Source: Saprospiraceae bacterium UBA7328 (lineage in GTDB: Bacteria; Bacteroidota; Bacteroidia; Chitinophagales; Saprospiraceae). Taken from it: a DNA stretch of 20,461 bases. The DNA lies in the NCBI GenBank assembly GCA_002471345.1, contig DKPS01000076.1, positions 1 through 20,461 on the forward strand, in the 5' to 3' direction. Each line of letters starts with the position of its first letter. Within the stretch, counting starts at the first letter, position 1. Position numbers and translations under genes: made by a program. The notes beneath the pieces are model-generated. The model made no database searches. It was not told the origin of the DNA and worked only from the letters and a program-made list of their open reading frames with translations. Below are positions 7,495-14,417 of this stretch, in pieces.

Positions 7495-8436
7495 ATGATG
7501 AAATTAAAAGCTATTAAGCTATCAGTTTTCTTTTTGTTGGTATTATTTTCTGGAATTGAGATGCAAGGACAAGATGACAATTCTGACATAAAGGGGAGAT
7601 GGGATCTTGTGATAAATATGAATGGAAATGAATTGCCGTCCTGGCTTGAAATTTATAAATCTGGCTATAATACATTAGTAGGTAGATTTGTATTTGCATC
7701 TGGCAGTGCTAGGCCCATTTCAGAAATAGAAAATAAGGGTAAAATATTTAGTTTTAGTATTCCACGTCAATGGGAACCGGATGGTCTCGATCTGAATATT
7801 ACAGGTAGAATAGATAAAGGTCAACTCAATGGAAATATGACTTATGTCGACGGCACCTCGCACATCTGGACAGCTACGAGGGCACCAAACCTAGAGTATA
7901 ATGAAAATCCAAAATGGGGGAATCCTATTCAATTATTTAACACAAAGGATATCAGAGGATGGCATGTCAAAGGAAAAAATGAATGGATTGTAGAAAATGG
8001 TATTCTTAAAAACCAAAAAGCAGGTGGAAATCTCATCACAGATCAAAAATTTACTGATTTCAAATTACATCTAGAATTTAGATATCCAAAAGGAAGTAAT
8101 AGTGGAATTTACTTAAGAGGAAGATATGAAGTACAAATAGAAGATAATCAAGGTATGGAACCATCACCAATTCTTTTTGGTGGGATTTATGGATTTTTAT
8201 CTCCTAATGAAATGGTAGCTCGTGCTCCTGGAGAATGGCAAGAATATGATATTACACTAATAGGTAGAAGAGTTACCATTATCGCAAATGGAAAGGCCAT
8301 TATAAACGATCAGATTATTCCCGGTATAACAGGTGGTGCTCTGGATAGTAGTGAAGGAGAGCCAGGACCCATATTTATTCAAGGAGATCATGGTCCTATT
8401 GATTTTAGAAGTATAGTTATTACGCCTATTAAATAA
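7495..8436 (+). CDS. secreted DUF1080 (3-keto-disaccharide hydrolase-type) protein
   Basis: The 313 residues begin with a signal peptide (MMKLKAIKLSVFFLLVLFSG-IEMQGQ) with no lipobox cysteine, so a soluble periplasmic protein is likely. Residues about 30-130 form a small beta-rich domain (IKGRWDLVINMNGNELPSWLEI) that I do not recognise. From about residue 140 the protein matches DUF1080, a concanavalin-like fold: LFNTKDIRGWHVKG, WIVENGILKN, DFKLHLEFRYPKGSNSGIYLRGRYEVQIED, APGEWQEYDITLIGRRVTIIANGK and GPIFIQGDHGPIDFRSI. Some DUF1080 proteins hydrolyse 3-keto-glycosides or act as glycoside hydrolases; activity here is inferred only from family. Two adjacent ATGs (7495 and 7498) could start it. 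It ends 21 bp from the convergent protease gene. Confidence 0.88.
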   Translation: MMKLKAIKLSVFFLLVLFSGIEMQGQDDNSDIKGRWDLVINMNGNELPSWLEIYKSGYNTLVGRFVFASGSARPISEIENKGKIFSFSIPRQWEPDGLDLNITGRIDKGQLNGNMTYVDGTSHIWTATRAPNLEYNENPKWGNPIQLFNTKDIRGWHVKGKNEWIVENGILKNQKAGGNLITDQKFTDFKLHLEFRYPKGSNSGIYLRGRYEVQIEDNQGMEPSPILFGGIYGFLSPNEMVARAPGEWQEYDITLIGRRVTIIANGKAIINDQIIPGITGGALDSSEGEPGPIFIQGDHGPIDFRSIVITPIK

Positions 8437-8457
8437 GTTCTTCTGTGGATGTCTTGA

Positions 8458-9171
8458 CTAAAGAGATTTCAAAAGATAGTTCCTGAATTTTCTGGCAAAG
8501 TCTTGCATTCTTTCTAACTGCTGTGGCGTAAAACTGTCCACTGAAAAATTATACGTCATATGATTTTCATTCAATACAGATTCGTTATTAAGTCCTAACA
8601 ATTTCTTGTCAATTGAATTCATTTCCCAGGGATGACTCAGACCTAAGAAATGACCCATTTCATGGACAAGGGTTGATTTATCTTGGAGACCAGGATAAGC
8701 GATAAACATTCGATCAAATCTTGGACTGTTAAAAACGTATGTGCGATGCTTACCAGTAAGTATAGGTGTGAATCCCATTAGGGCTTTGTTCTGAGATCCT
8801 TCGGTATACGTTTCTAATAAATAAACATTAATAGCTCCTGACTCTTCAATGTCTCCAACCAATTCTTTGACATGAGTTCGAGTTTTATTCTTAAATGACT
8901 TATAGATATCTGGGAGGTACCTGTGCTTTTCTTCTAAGAATAATTTATTCAACTCAAACTTTACTTTTCCCTCAAACTCCTCGTTCAGATATGCCACATT
9001 ATCCCCGATAGCCAAAATAACCTCTTGGTCTATCTCCGTTTTACCCATAAGATAAAAATTCAACATTAGTATAGGTGATTCTACGACATCAACACACGAT
9101 TTATTATAGGTCGATTCTTCAGAATAACCAAATAGAATATTGAATACTAATATGTAAACAAATGCTATCAT
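8458..9171 (-). CDS. secreted metzincin-type zinc metalloprotease (M43-like)
   Basis: A 237-residue protein with a hydrophobic N-terminus (MIAFVYILVFNILFGYSEES) that could be a signal peptide or anchor. The zinc site HEMGHFLGLSH (residues 170-180) is the full metzincin motif HExxHxxGxxH, with His170, His174 and His180 as ligands and Glu171 catalytic. A Met-turn, NHMTYNFS, at Met205, followed by FTPQQLERM, is the pattern seen in pappalysin-like M43 peptidases. Middle residues (VYLLETYTEG, TYVFNSPRFD) fit no other domain I know. The substrate is unknown. It is the last gene of the surE-lpxB cluster, 24 bp after lpxB on the same strand, so it is probably co-transcribed. Confidence 0.85.
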   Translation of the reverse strand: MIAFVYILVFNILFGYSEESTYNKSCVDVVESPILMLNFYLMGKTEIDQEVILAIGDNVAYLNEEFEGKVKFELNKLFLEEKHRYLPDIYKSFKNKTRTHVKELVGDIEESGAINVYLLETYTEGSQNKALMGFTPILTGKHRTYVFNSPRFDRMFIAYPGLQDKSTLVHEMGHFLGLSHPWEMNSIDKKLLGLNNESVLNENHMTYNFSVDSFTPQQLERMQDFARKFRNYLLKSL

Positions 9172-9195
9172 TGGAAATACTTTGTTGGATGGGTT

Positions 9196-10284
9196 CTATG
9201 AAAACTTCGAAACTCCTTGGTTTATTATGCTTTTAGCTACAATATTTGCTGGGTTTTTGTCGCCTAGATGTCTCCTGATCTCTTCGTACTTTTCTTTTAT
9301 TCTATCTAGACGAGTCAGGGTCTCAATTTCACTGATAGATAAAATCAGATTATCTATTGTAAGATCATTTTGGATTCTCTCGTCAATAAAAGATTCATCA
9401 AGCAAGATATTAGGGAGGGAAATGAACCTGCTCTTAATAAACCTTTTTCCAATATAATAATTAAGAATAGATGTTTTATACATCACCACTTGAGGACATC
9501 CAATAATGGAAGCTTCTAGTGTAGCCGTGCCAGAAGTAATTAGTGCAATTTGTGTTGAAGCCAAAAGGTCATGCGAAGGAGCCTCGCTGATCGAGGCAGA
9601 TATTTTTTCTCCAAGAATATTATTATAAATACTTTTTGGAATATGAGGGACTTTAGATATAATCCATGTGTAGGCAGGGAGTGCTTCTATCAGACCTCTA
9701 ATAACAGGCAATATAGATTTCAATTCCTGTACCCTACTTCCAGGAAGCACCGCTATAGTATTTCTCTTAACCGTTTTACTCCTTATTGTGATTTTACTCA
9801 AAGAGTTCCCAACATAGGTGGCATTGACTCCATTTAATCTAAAATACTTTTCTTCAAAAGGAAAAATACAATATAAATGGTCTACGCTTCTAGCGATGAT
9901 CTTGTTTCTACTTGCCCGCCATGCCCATGTTTTTGGTGCTATGTAGAAGTATACTTTAATGTTTTGTTCTTTGGCCCATTGGGCAATTCTTAGATTGAAT
10001 CCGGAATAATCCACAAGTAAGAGCGCATCAGGTTTAAATTCTTTTATTTGAGATTTGCACTTCCTATATAGGAAATAGAAAAAGGGCATTTTTTTAATAA
10101 CATCTGTAATTCCCATTACAGCGAGTTCCTTAATATGAACTTTGATTTCCATTCCAGCCTCGTCCAACTTATCTCCTCCCCATCCTTTTATGACAATATT
10201 ATGATGCTTTCTTTTTAACTCTCTTACCACATCACTTGCATGCAAATCTCCTGAAGACTCACCTGTAATTACAAAAAGCTTCAT
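9196..10284 (-). CDS. lpxB: lipid-A-disaccharide synthase
   Basis: LpxB (GT19) joins UDP-2,3-diacylglucosamine to lipid X to form the tetraacyl disaccharide of lipid A at the inner face of the inner membrane. The 362 residues start with MKLFVITGESSGDLHAS, the LpxB signature. The membrane-associated helix around MGITDVIKKMPFFYFLYRK, the DALLLVDYSGFNLRIA strand, YIAPKTWAWRASR, the donor-site LPGSRVQEL and TSGTATLEA are all present. The length is slightly below the usual 370-390. Its presence marks a Gram-negative cell envelope. It lies 9 bp after the small membrane gene and 24 bp before the protease. Confidence 0.96.
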   Translation of the reverse strand: MKLFVITGESSGDLHASDVVRELKRKHHNIVIKGWGGDKLDEAGMEIKVHIKELAVMGITDVIKKMPFFYFLYRKCKSQIKEFKPDALLLVDYSGFNLRIAQWAKEQNIKVYFYIAPKTWAWRASRNKIIARSVDHLYCIFPFEEKYFRLNGVNATYVGNSLSKITIRSKTVKRNTIAVLPGSRVQELKSILPVIRGLIEALPAYTWIISKVPHIPKSIYNNILGEKISASISEAPSHDLLASTQIALITSGTATLEASIIGCPQVVMYKTSILNYYIGKRFIKSRFISLPNILLDESFIDERIQNDLTIDNLILSISEIETLTRLDRIKEKYEEIRRHLGDKNPANIVAKSIINQGVSKFS

Positions 10285-10293
10285 AAAGTATAT

Positions 10294-10611
10294 CTAAAAA
10301 TCAGCGAATACCTCATCATAAAACATTCCTAACCATAATAATGCAGCAATAAAAGTGACAATCAATATTCCTCGAAGTGTGTCCTGTGTAAACCTTTTAT
10401 TAAATAGCTTGATTAGAATCATATTTCCACATAAGGTAATCAAGGTAGTAGTCCTCAACCGTCTTCCTTTCATTGGGTCAGCAACTGCATCAATGAGCCC
10501 CATATCTGTACCAAATTCAAAAAGCATCAAAACAACTCCAAATACCATTATTGGAAATACAAGAGCCAGAATCATCCCTAACCAAATGTTATTCTTTTGA
10601 AGCAGATTCAT
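10294..10611 (-). CDS. small membrane protein between surE and lpxB
   Basis: This 105-residue protein is not one I can name. It has three hydrophobic stretches: about 9-31 (IWLGMILALVFPIMVFGVVL), 54-70 (TTTLITLCGNMILIKLF) and 82-100 (GILIVTFIAALLWLGMFY). A positively charged loop (PMKGRRLRT) lies between the first two, which suggests a three-helix inner-membrane protein. It is embedded in an operon with 4-bp and 9-bp gaps, so it is almost surely expressed with surE and lpxB. Its position makes a role in envelope biogenesis plausible, but this is inference only. Confidence 0.8.
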   Translation of the reverse strand: MNLLQKNNIWLGMILALVFPIMVFGVVLMLFEFGTDMGLIDAVADPMKGRRLRTTTLITLCGNMILIKLFNKRFTQDTLRGILIVTFIAALLWLGMFYDEVFADF

Positions 10612-10615
10612 TTTC

Positions 10616-11398
10616 TTAAGAGTTATTTATTTGGTTCTCAAGGCTCTGTAGTGGGGTTATAGACTCATACTGAGTGAGATCATGATGAGAAGGCACTACT
10701 GATATGTATCCATTATTTAGCGCCCACAAATCCGTGTCTTTTGGTTGTTCAGTCATAATGAATTTTCCTGTGAGCCAATAATATTTTTCACCCCGAGGGT
10801 CCTCTGCTTCTTTGAACTCTTCTTTCCATGAGGCTTCACCTTGCTTGCATATTTTAATGCCTTTTATTTCAGAGGGTGGAAGTTTTGGGATATTAACATT
10901 AAGCAAATTGCCTACTCCCAAATCATTTTTAAGCGCATGACTAATCAACTTATCTGCATAATGTTTAGAAGCTGAAAAATCTGCTTCAAATGAAAGATCA
11001 AGTAGAGAAAAGCCTATAGATTTAATTCCCTCCAGGCTCGCTTCCATAGCTGCTGACATTGTACCTGAGTAAATGATATTGATTGAAGCATTGGAGCCAT
11101 GATTGATACCTGAAACACACAGATCCACATCTCGATCTTTGAGCACCACATGCTTAGCCAATTTCACACAATCTACAGGAGTCCCTGAACATTCATATGC
11201 CAGCACATCATCAAAGGCATCCACTTTATGTAACCTTAGTGGAGTAGTAAGAGAGATAGCATGACCTTGGCCACTTTGTGGAGAATTCGGAGCTACAACT
11301 ACCACTTCTCCGTGACGTTTTGCCACTTCGACAAGGGCTTTAATACCAGGTGCAAACATGCCATCATCATTAGTAACAAGTATAAGAGGTTTCTTCAT
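10616..11398 (-). CDS. surE: 5'/3'-nucleotidase SurE
   Basis: SurE dephosphorylates nucleoside monophosphates and is linked to survival in stationary phase. The protein is 260 residues from the ATG at 11398. It opens with KPLILVTNDDG, where Asp11 and Asp12 bind the metal; APNSPQSGQGHAIS and CVSGINHGSNASINIIYSGTM are further active-site motifs. An ATG at 11461 would add 21 residues of non-family sequence and run into the hemH upstream region, so it is rejected. surE is the first gene of a tight operon (surE, membrane protein, lpxB, metalloprotease) and diverges from hemH with 77 bp between starts. Confidence 0.96.
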   Translation of the reverse strand: MKKPLILVTNDDGMFAPGIKALVEVAKRHGEVVVVAPNSPQSGQGHAISLTTPLRLHKVDAFDDVLAYECSGTPVDCVKLAKHVVLKDRDVDLCVSGINHGSNASINIIYSGTMSAAMEASLEGIKSIGFSLLDLSFEADFSASKHYADKLISHALKNDLGVGNLLNVNIPKLPPSEIKGIKICKQGEASWKEEFKEAEDPRGEKYYWLTGKFIMTEQPKDTDLWALNNGYISVVPSHHDLTQYESITPLQSLENQINNS

Positions 11399-11414
11399 TG
11401 CGTAAATGTAATTA

Positions 11415-11438
11415 AACAATGGGTTTAAAACCATTGTT
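11415..11438. repeat. 24-bp near-perfect palindrome in the surE-hemH divergent region
   Basis: Arms AACAATGG and CCATTGTT flank a centre containing TTTAAA, giving 11 of 12 symmetric base pairs. There is no T tract on either side, so it is not a terminator. A plus-strand near-match to the -7 box, TATCTATG, lies at 11449-11456, and its expected -33 position falls inside the palindrome. It therefore looks like an operator controlling hemH, surE or both. Confidence 0.5.
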
Positions 11439-11475
11439 AGAATCTCAGTATCTATGCACAATTTTTCAAATCAGT

Positions 11476-12483
11476 ATGATGGCAAAGAAGGGTATCTTAT
11501 TAGTTAATTTAGGGACTCCTGATAGTCCCACATGGAATGGCCTGAGAACTTATCTCAATCAATTTTTAACAGACAGAAGAGTTATTGATCTGCCATGGCT
11601 ATTTCGGAATCTGCTTTTCAGAGGAATAGTCGTACCTATTCGATCTGGTAGAGTATCTAAATTGTATCAAAGGCTATGGCTAAAAGAAGGCTCACCCCTT
11701 AAAGTCTATGGGCAGAATGTTGCCGAAGGTGTTCAAAACAGACTAGGCTCTGCATATCATGTTGAATTAGCTATGAGATACCAGAATCCTTCTATATCAG
11801 CTGCTTTAGATAAAATGAAAGACAATGCGGTATCTGAGATTACTGTATTTCCACTTTTTCCCCAATATGCTTCAGCTACTACAGGTTCGATATTCGAAGA
11901 AGTAATGCGTATCATGAAAAAGAAAGAATTGATTCCTTCTATTCGATTTATCAATTCTTATTATGATCACCCTAAAATGATTTCACTTTATGCAGAAAAA
12001 GCGCAAAAGCATAATCTGAATTCTTACGACCATTTTATCTTTTCATTTCATGGCGTACCAAAACGGTACTTAAAAAAAGAGAACAATTACTGTAAATGTG
12101 ACACTCATTGTTGCAAAAACATTGTAGATCAAAACCAGTTTTGTTATTCTGCACAATGCAACGCAACAGCATTTGCAATAGCAGAAGAATTAGGAATTCC
12201 TGAAGAAAAATATACATTAAGTTTTCAAAGTCGCTTTGGCCCTGAAGAGTGGATACAACCCTATACTGATCAAGTCATGTTTGAACAATTAGAAAAAGGA
12301 AATAAGAATATACTGGTGTTCTCACCTGCATTTGTTGCGGACTGCTTAGAGACTACAATTGAAATAGGCTATGAATACAAAGAAGAATTTATGGAAAAAG
12401 GTGGAAACCAATTAGATCTAGTTGAAAGTCTTAATGATGACCCAAAATGGATAGAAGCAATTGTAGATATTGTGACAACATAG
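11476..12483 (+). CDS. hemH: ferrochelatase
   Basis: HemH inserts ferrous iron into the porphyrin in the last step of heme synthesis. The protein has 335 residues from ATG 11476 (a second ATG at 11479 is equally likely); an ATG at 11419 adds 19 residues before the conserved KKGILLVNLGTPDSP and is rejected. Catalytic His192 lies in FSFHGVPKRY and the conserved acidic residue Glu292 in FVADCLETTIE. Other signatures are GSPLKVYG and LFPQYASATTGS. After the catalytic His comes a cysteine-rich stretch, YCKCDTHCCKN...FCYSAQC, with six cysteines, which I recall as normal for Bacteroidota HemH and which could hold a metal or Fe-S centre. It diverges from surE. Confidence 0.96.
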   Translation: MMAKKGILLVNLGTPDSPTWNGLRTYLNQFLTDRRVIDLPWLFRNLLFRGIVVPIRSGRVSKLYQRLWLKEGSPLKVYGQNVAEGVQNRLGSAYHVELAMRYQNPSISAALDKMKDNAVSEITVFPLFPQYASATTGSIFEEVMRIMKKKELIPSIRFINSYYDHPKMISLYAEKAQKHNLNSYDHFIFSFHGVPKRYLKKENNYCKCDTHCCKNIVDQNQFCYSAQCNATAFAIAEELGIPEEKYTLSFQSRFGPEEWIQPYTDQVMFEQLEKGNKNILVFSPAFVADCLETTIEIGYEYKEEFMEKGGNQLDLVESLNDDPKWIEAIVDIVTT

Positions 12484-12516
12484 ATTGAAGGTTTTGTATA
12501 TGCACAAAATAGGTTA

Positions 12517-12541
12517 AAGAGTGGTTCTCTTCATTTTTTTT
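12517..12541 (+). terminator. weak intrinsic terminator after hemH
   Basis: AAGAG and CTCTT form a 5-bp stem around a 5-nt loop, followed after CA by eight T residues, 34 bp past the hemH stop. The stem is short and weak, but position and T run fit termination of hemH. Confidence 0.45.
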
Positions 12542-12790
12542 AGTGCTCAAACTAAATTGATGTCATTTTTCAAACCTCTTTTAGTCTCTTCATCCTTTCT
12601 GAGTATTATTTCTGAATCAAATCTGTGTTTTATTCATCCCATTTCGTGATCACTCCATAGATTAAAAAAGACCCTTAATCGATGTTTTGCTTGTAAAATC
12701 GAGTAAATCCTAGCATTAGTCTTACAAAGTGGAACGGTAGTGACTTTACCCCCATATTTGAGTCATTGATCACTTAAAAACAACGAAATC
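12542..12790. other. intergenic region with no recognised gene
   Basis: No credible coding sequence or tRNA. A short imperfect inverted repeat (TCGAT...ATCGA with adjoining T and A runs, 12679-12702) is visible. CATATTTG at 12753-12760 is one base off the -7 consensus and sits 31 nt before the small peptide gene, but no matching -33 element is seen. Confidence 0.35.
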
Positions 12791-12883
12791 ATGAACAAAA
12801 CAAGACACTTTATTAAAACCGGATTATTAGTAATAGTATTAGCATGTATGGCAGGAGTACTCTTTGCTAATGTCATAATATAG
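12791..12883 (+). CDS. 30-residue single-pass membrane peptide (hypothetical)
   Basis: The frame encodes a basic N-terminus (MNKTRHFIK) followed by one hydrophobic helix of about 20 residues (GLLVIVLACMAGVLFANVII), ending at TAG 12881-12883. A possible promoter (CATATTTG, 12753-12760) and a convincing terminator (12921-12949) bracket it, so it has the layout of a one-gene transcription unit. The function is unknown. It could be a small membrane-protein regulator, a toxin-like peptide, or an isolated signal anchor. It could also be a chance frame inside a small RNA. Confidence 0.42.
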   Translation: MNKTRHFIKTGLLVIVLACMAGVLFANVII

Positions 12884-12920
12884 AATAGAACAATAGTTTT
12901 TTCATACTTTTTTTAAGGGC

Positions 12921-12949
12921 GGTGAGGTTGAGTAAGTCTCACCTTTTTT
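12921..12949 (+). terminator. intrinsic terminator downstream of the small membrane peptide
   Basis: GGTGAG and CTCACC pair perfectly across an 11-nt loop and are followed at once by TTTTTT. It lies 38 bp past the stop of the 30-residue peptide and points rightward, so it defines the end of that short transcript. Confidence 0.72.
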
Positions 12950-13186
12950 ATTCTCATTTTTGTGAGAACTCTTTTCGATAAAGAATTGAGTTTCTGATAA
13001 TCAATAGGTTATGTATTTCATGTAATTCTTTAAGAATAGAATTAAATGACACAATTGAAATTTTGAATTATAGAAATTTTGTAAACGATAATATAATTCA
13101 TTAGGATTCAGAAATTAAAGTACAATGTTTTGAAAAAAATTATTACTTTAAACATCTATTTTGTTAACTCTAACATTATCAAAATT
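12950..13186. other. AT-rich intergenic region upstream of the HTH gene
   Basis: I see no gene on either strand. A small inverted repeat (TTCTCA/TGAGAA, 12951-12968) directly follows the terminator. The region must hold the HTH gene's promoter, but no perfect TAnnTTTG box is visible. Confidence 0.35.
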
Positions 13187-13450
13187 ATGAATATAACATT
13201 TGAAGAACTGAGAAACATCAAGCATGCTCTACCTACAGGAAGTGTAAACAAAATCGCCCAAGACCTTGGCATAGATCAACAGACTGTAAGAAATTATTTT
13301 GGAGCTCAAAAATTTGGATCAGGTATTAATATAGATCGACATCGACAACCCGGTCCTGAAGGTGGTATCGTATCTCTCATGGATTCAACTATCCTTGAAG
13401 CTGCAAAAAAAATATTAGCTGACTCCAAGTTGGAGTTAATAGAAAACTGA
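13187..13450 (+). CDS. small helix-turn-helix DNA-binding protein
   Basis: The 87 residues from ATG 13187 begin MNITFEELRNIKHALPTG. A helix-turn-helix is likely at about residues 18-38 (SVNKIAQDLGIDQQTVRNYF). The rest, HRQPGPEGGIVSLMDSTILEAAKKIL, ends in an amphipathic helix. I recall very similar short proteins across Bacteroidota, annotated only as DNA-binding or hypothetical, so it appears conserved in the phylum; the target is unknown. An upstream in-frame ATG at 13130 would add 19 AT-rich residues (MKKIITLNIYF...) unlike the family and is not preferred. It is a single-gene unit, followed by paired hairpins and a terminator. Confidence 0.75.
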   Translation: MNITFEELRNIKHALPTGSVNKIAQDLGIDQQTVRNYFGAQKFGSGINIDRHRQPGPEGGIVSLMDSTILEAAKKILADSKLELIEN

Positions 13451-13467
13451 TTTCGTTATTTATTAGT

Positions 13468-13514
13468 ATGGTCCTGCAATTATCTATTTAGTGAGGACCA
13501 TTGAAGCGGTCCTC
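13468..13514 (+). repeat. three-part set of mutually exclusive inverted repeats after the HTH gene
   Basis: ATGGTCCT (13468-13475) can pair with AGGACCAT (13494-13501). The overlapping GAGGACC (13493-13499) can instead pair with GGTCCTC (13508-13514). Only one hairpin can form at a time, and a terminator follows 17 nt later. This may be an RNA switch-like or small-RNA structure, or simply a complex 3' untranslated region. Confidence 0.5.
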
Positions 13515-13530
13515 ATGACCGAAAGAAATT

Positions 13531-13577
13531 ATGCCCTTGATGGTAGAGATTCAAGCTATTGTCAGGGCATTTTTTTA
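13531..13577 (+). terminator. intrinsic terminator after the HTH gene
   Basis: ATGCCCT pairs with AGGGCAT, extended by GA/TC across one bulged T, around a loop of about 21 nt, and is followed by seven T residues. It ends the HTH transcript about 80 bp past the stop codon. Confidence 0.75.
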
Positions 13578-13664
13578 TAATATAAAATAGACTTGTTAAT
13601 CATTTCACCACATACCTGAAGCATTAAATTTTGCTTTATTAAAAGATCACCACCTATTAAAACC

Positions 13665-14408
13665 ATTATCGACAACTTTTCTCAAAATTCAAGTCTCTAT
13701 AAAAAATATAGACCGATTTATCCTGCTGGGCTTTATGAGACGATACTAAGTCATGTAAAGATGAATGGCAAATGTTGGGATTGCGGAACAGGAACTGGCC
13801 AAGTCGCATATGTATTAGCTCATCACTTTGATCATGTAGTTGCAACGGACATAAGTCAAAATCAATTAGAAAATGCTCTCCAAAAGGATAATATAAATTA
13901 CACTAGGACTAGATCTGAGGCAACAGGATTTAAACCCAATACTTTTGATCTTATTACTGTTGGGCAGGCTATGCATTGGTTCGATTTTGATGCATTTTAT
14001 AGAGAAGTCAAAAGAATTGGGAAATCAGATGGGATAATTGCAATTTGGGGCTATGGACTTTTATCTGCCCAATATGAGGTCAACGAGTTAATAAGAAAGT
14101 TTTATTCCGAAAAAATTGGGCCATATTGGAATAAAGAAAGGAAGCATATTGACAATCAATACAGCTCCATCCCTTTTAATTTTGATTCTATAAAGGTTAA
14201 TCAAGGCTTCAAAATTAGCACTTCTTGGAGTTTAGATAATTTAGAAGGATATCTAAATACTTGGTCAGCTGTAAAAAGATATGTAAAACAAAACAATGAG
14301 AATCCAATACCACAATTGATAAATCAAATAAAACCTTATTGGGCAAAAGAAGAGTCACATAGGATTGAGTTTCCACTTTTTATAAAAATCGGAAGAATAG
14401 GTATCTAA
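13665..14408 (+). CDS. class I SAM-dependent methyltransferase, start codon uncertain
   Basis: A methyltransferase of the type-11 or trans-aconitate-like group. Motif I is WDCGTGTGQVA, motif II VATDIS, and motif IV FDLITVGQAMHWFD, with the MHWF signature of this group. The C-terminus FPLFIKIGRIGI looks natural. The first normal start (ATG 13761, 215 residues) lies immediately before motif I and would remove the conserved N-terminal helix. Upstream in the same frame, IDNFSQNSSLYKKYRPIYP matches the family N-terminus, so homology begins at ATT 13665 or ATC 13668. No ATG, GTG or TTG exists between there and 13761, and the frame is closed by TAA further upstream. Either a rare ATT start is used, or the start was lost (ATG to ATT) and the gene is dead or shortened. 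It converges with the sulfatase, 9 bp apart. Confidence 0.7.
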   Translation: MIDNFSQNSSLYKKYRPIYPAGLYETILSHVKMNGKCWDCGTGTGQVAYVLAHHFDHVVATDISQNQLENALQKDNINYTRTRSEATGFKPNTFDLITVGQAMHWFDFDAFYREVKRIGKSDGIIAIWGYGLLSAQYEVNELIRKFYSEKIGPYWNKERKHIDNQYSSIPFNFDSIKVNQGFKISTSWSLDNLEGYLNTWSAVKRYVKQNNENPIPQLINQIKPYWAKEESHRIEFPLFIKIGRIGI

Positions 14409-14417
14409 GAATTTGCT

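Noticed and set aside
10616..11461. Longer surE starting at 11461
   Set aside because: The extra 21 residues are outside the family pattern and would cross the palindrome and intergenic control region; KKPLILVTNDDG sets the start at 11398.
11419..11475. Longer hemH starting at 11419
   Set aside because: The start would lie inside the palindrome and upstream of the predicted promoter; conserved sequence begins at 11476/11479.
12679..12702. Imperfect hairpin with TCGAT/ATCGA arms
   Set aside because: Short, bulged, without a T tract and with no gene to serve; probably chance in AT-rich DNA.
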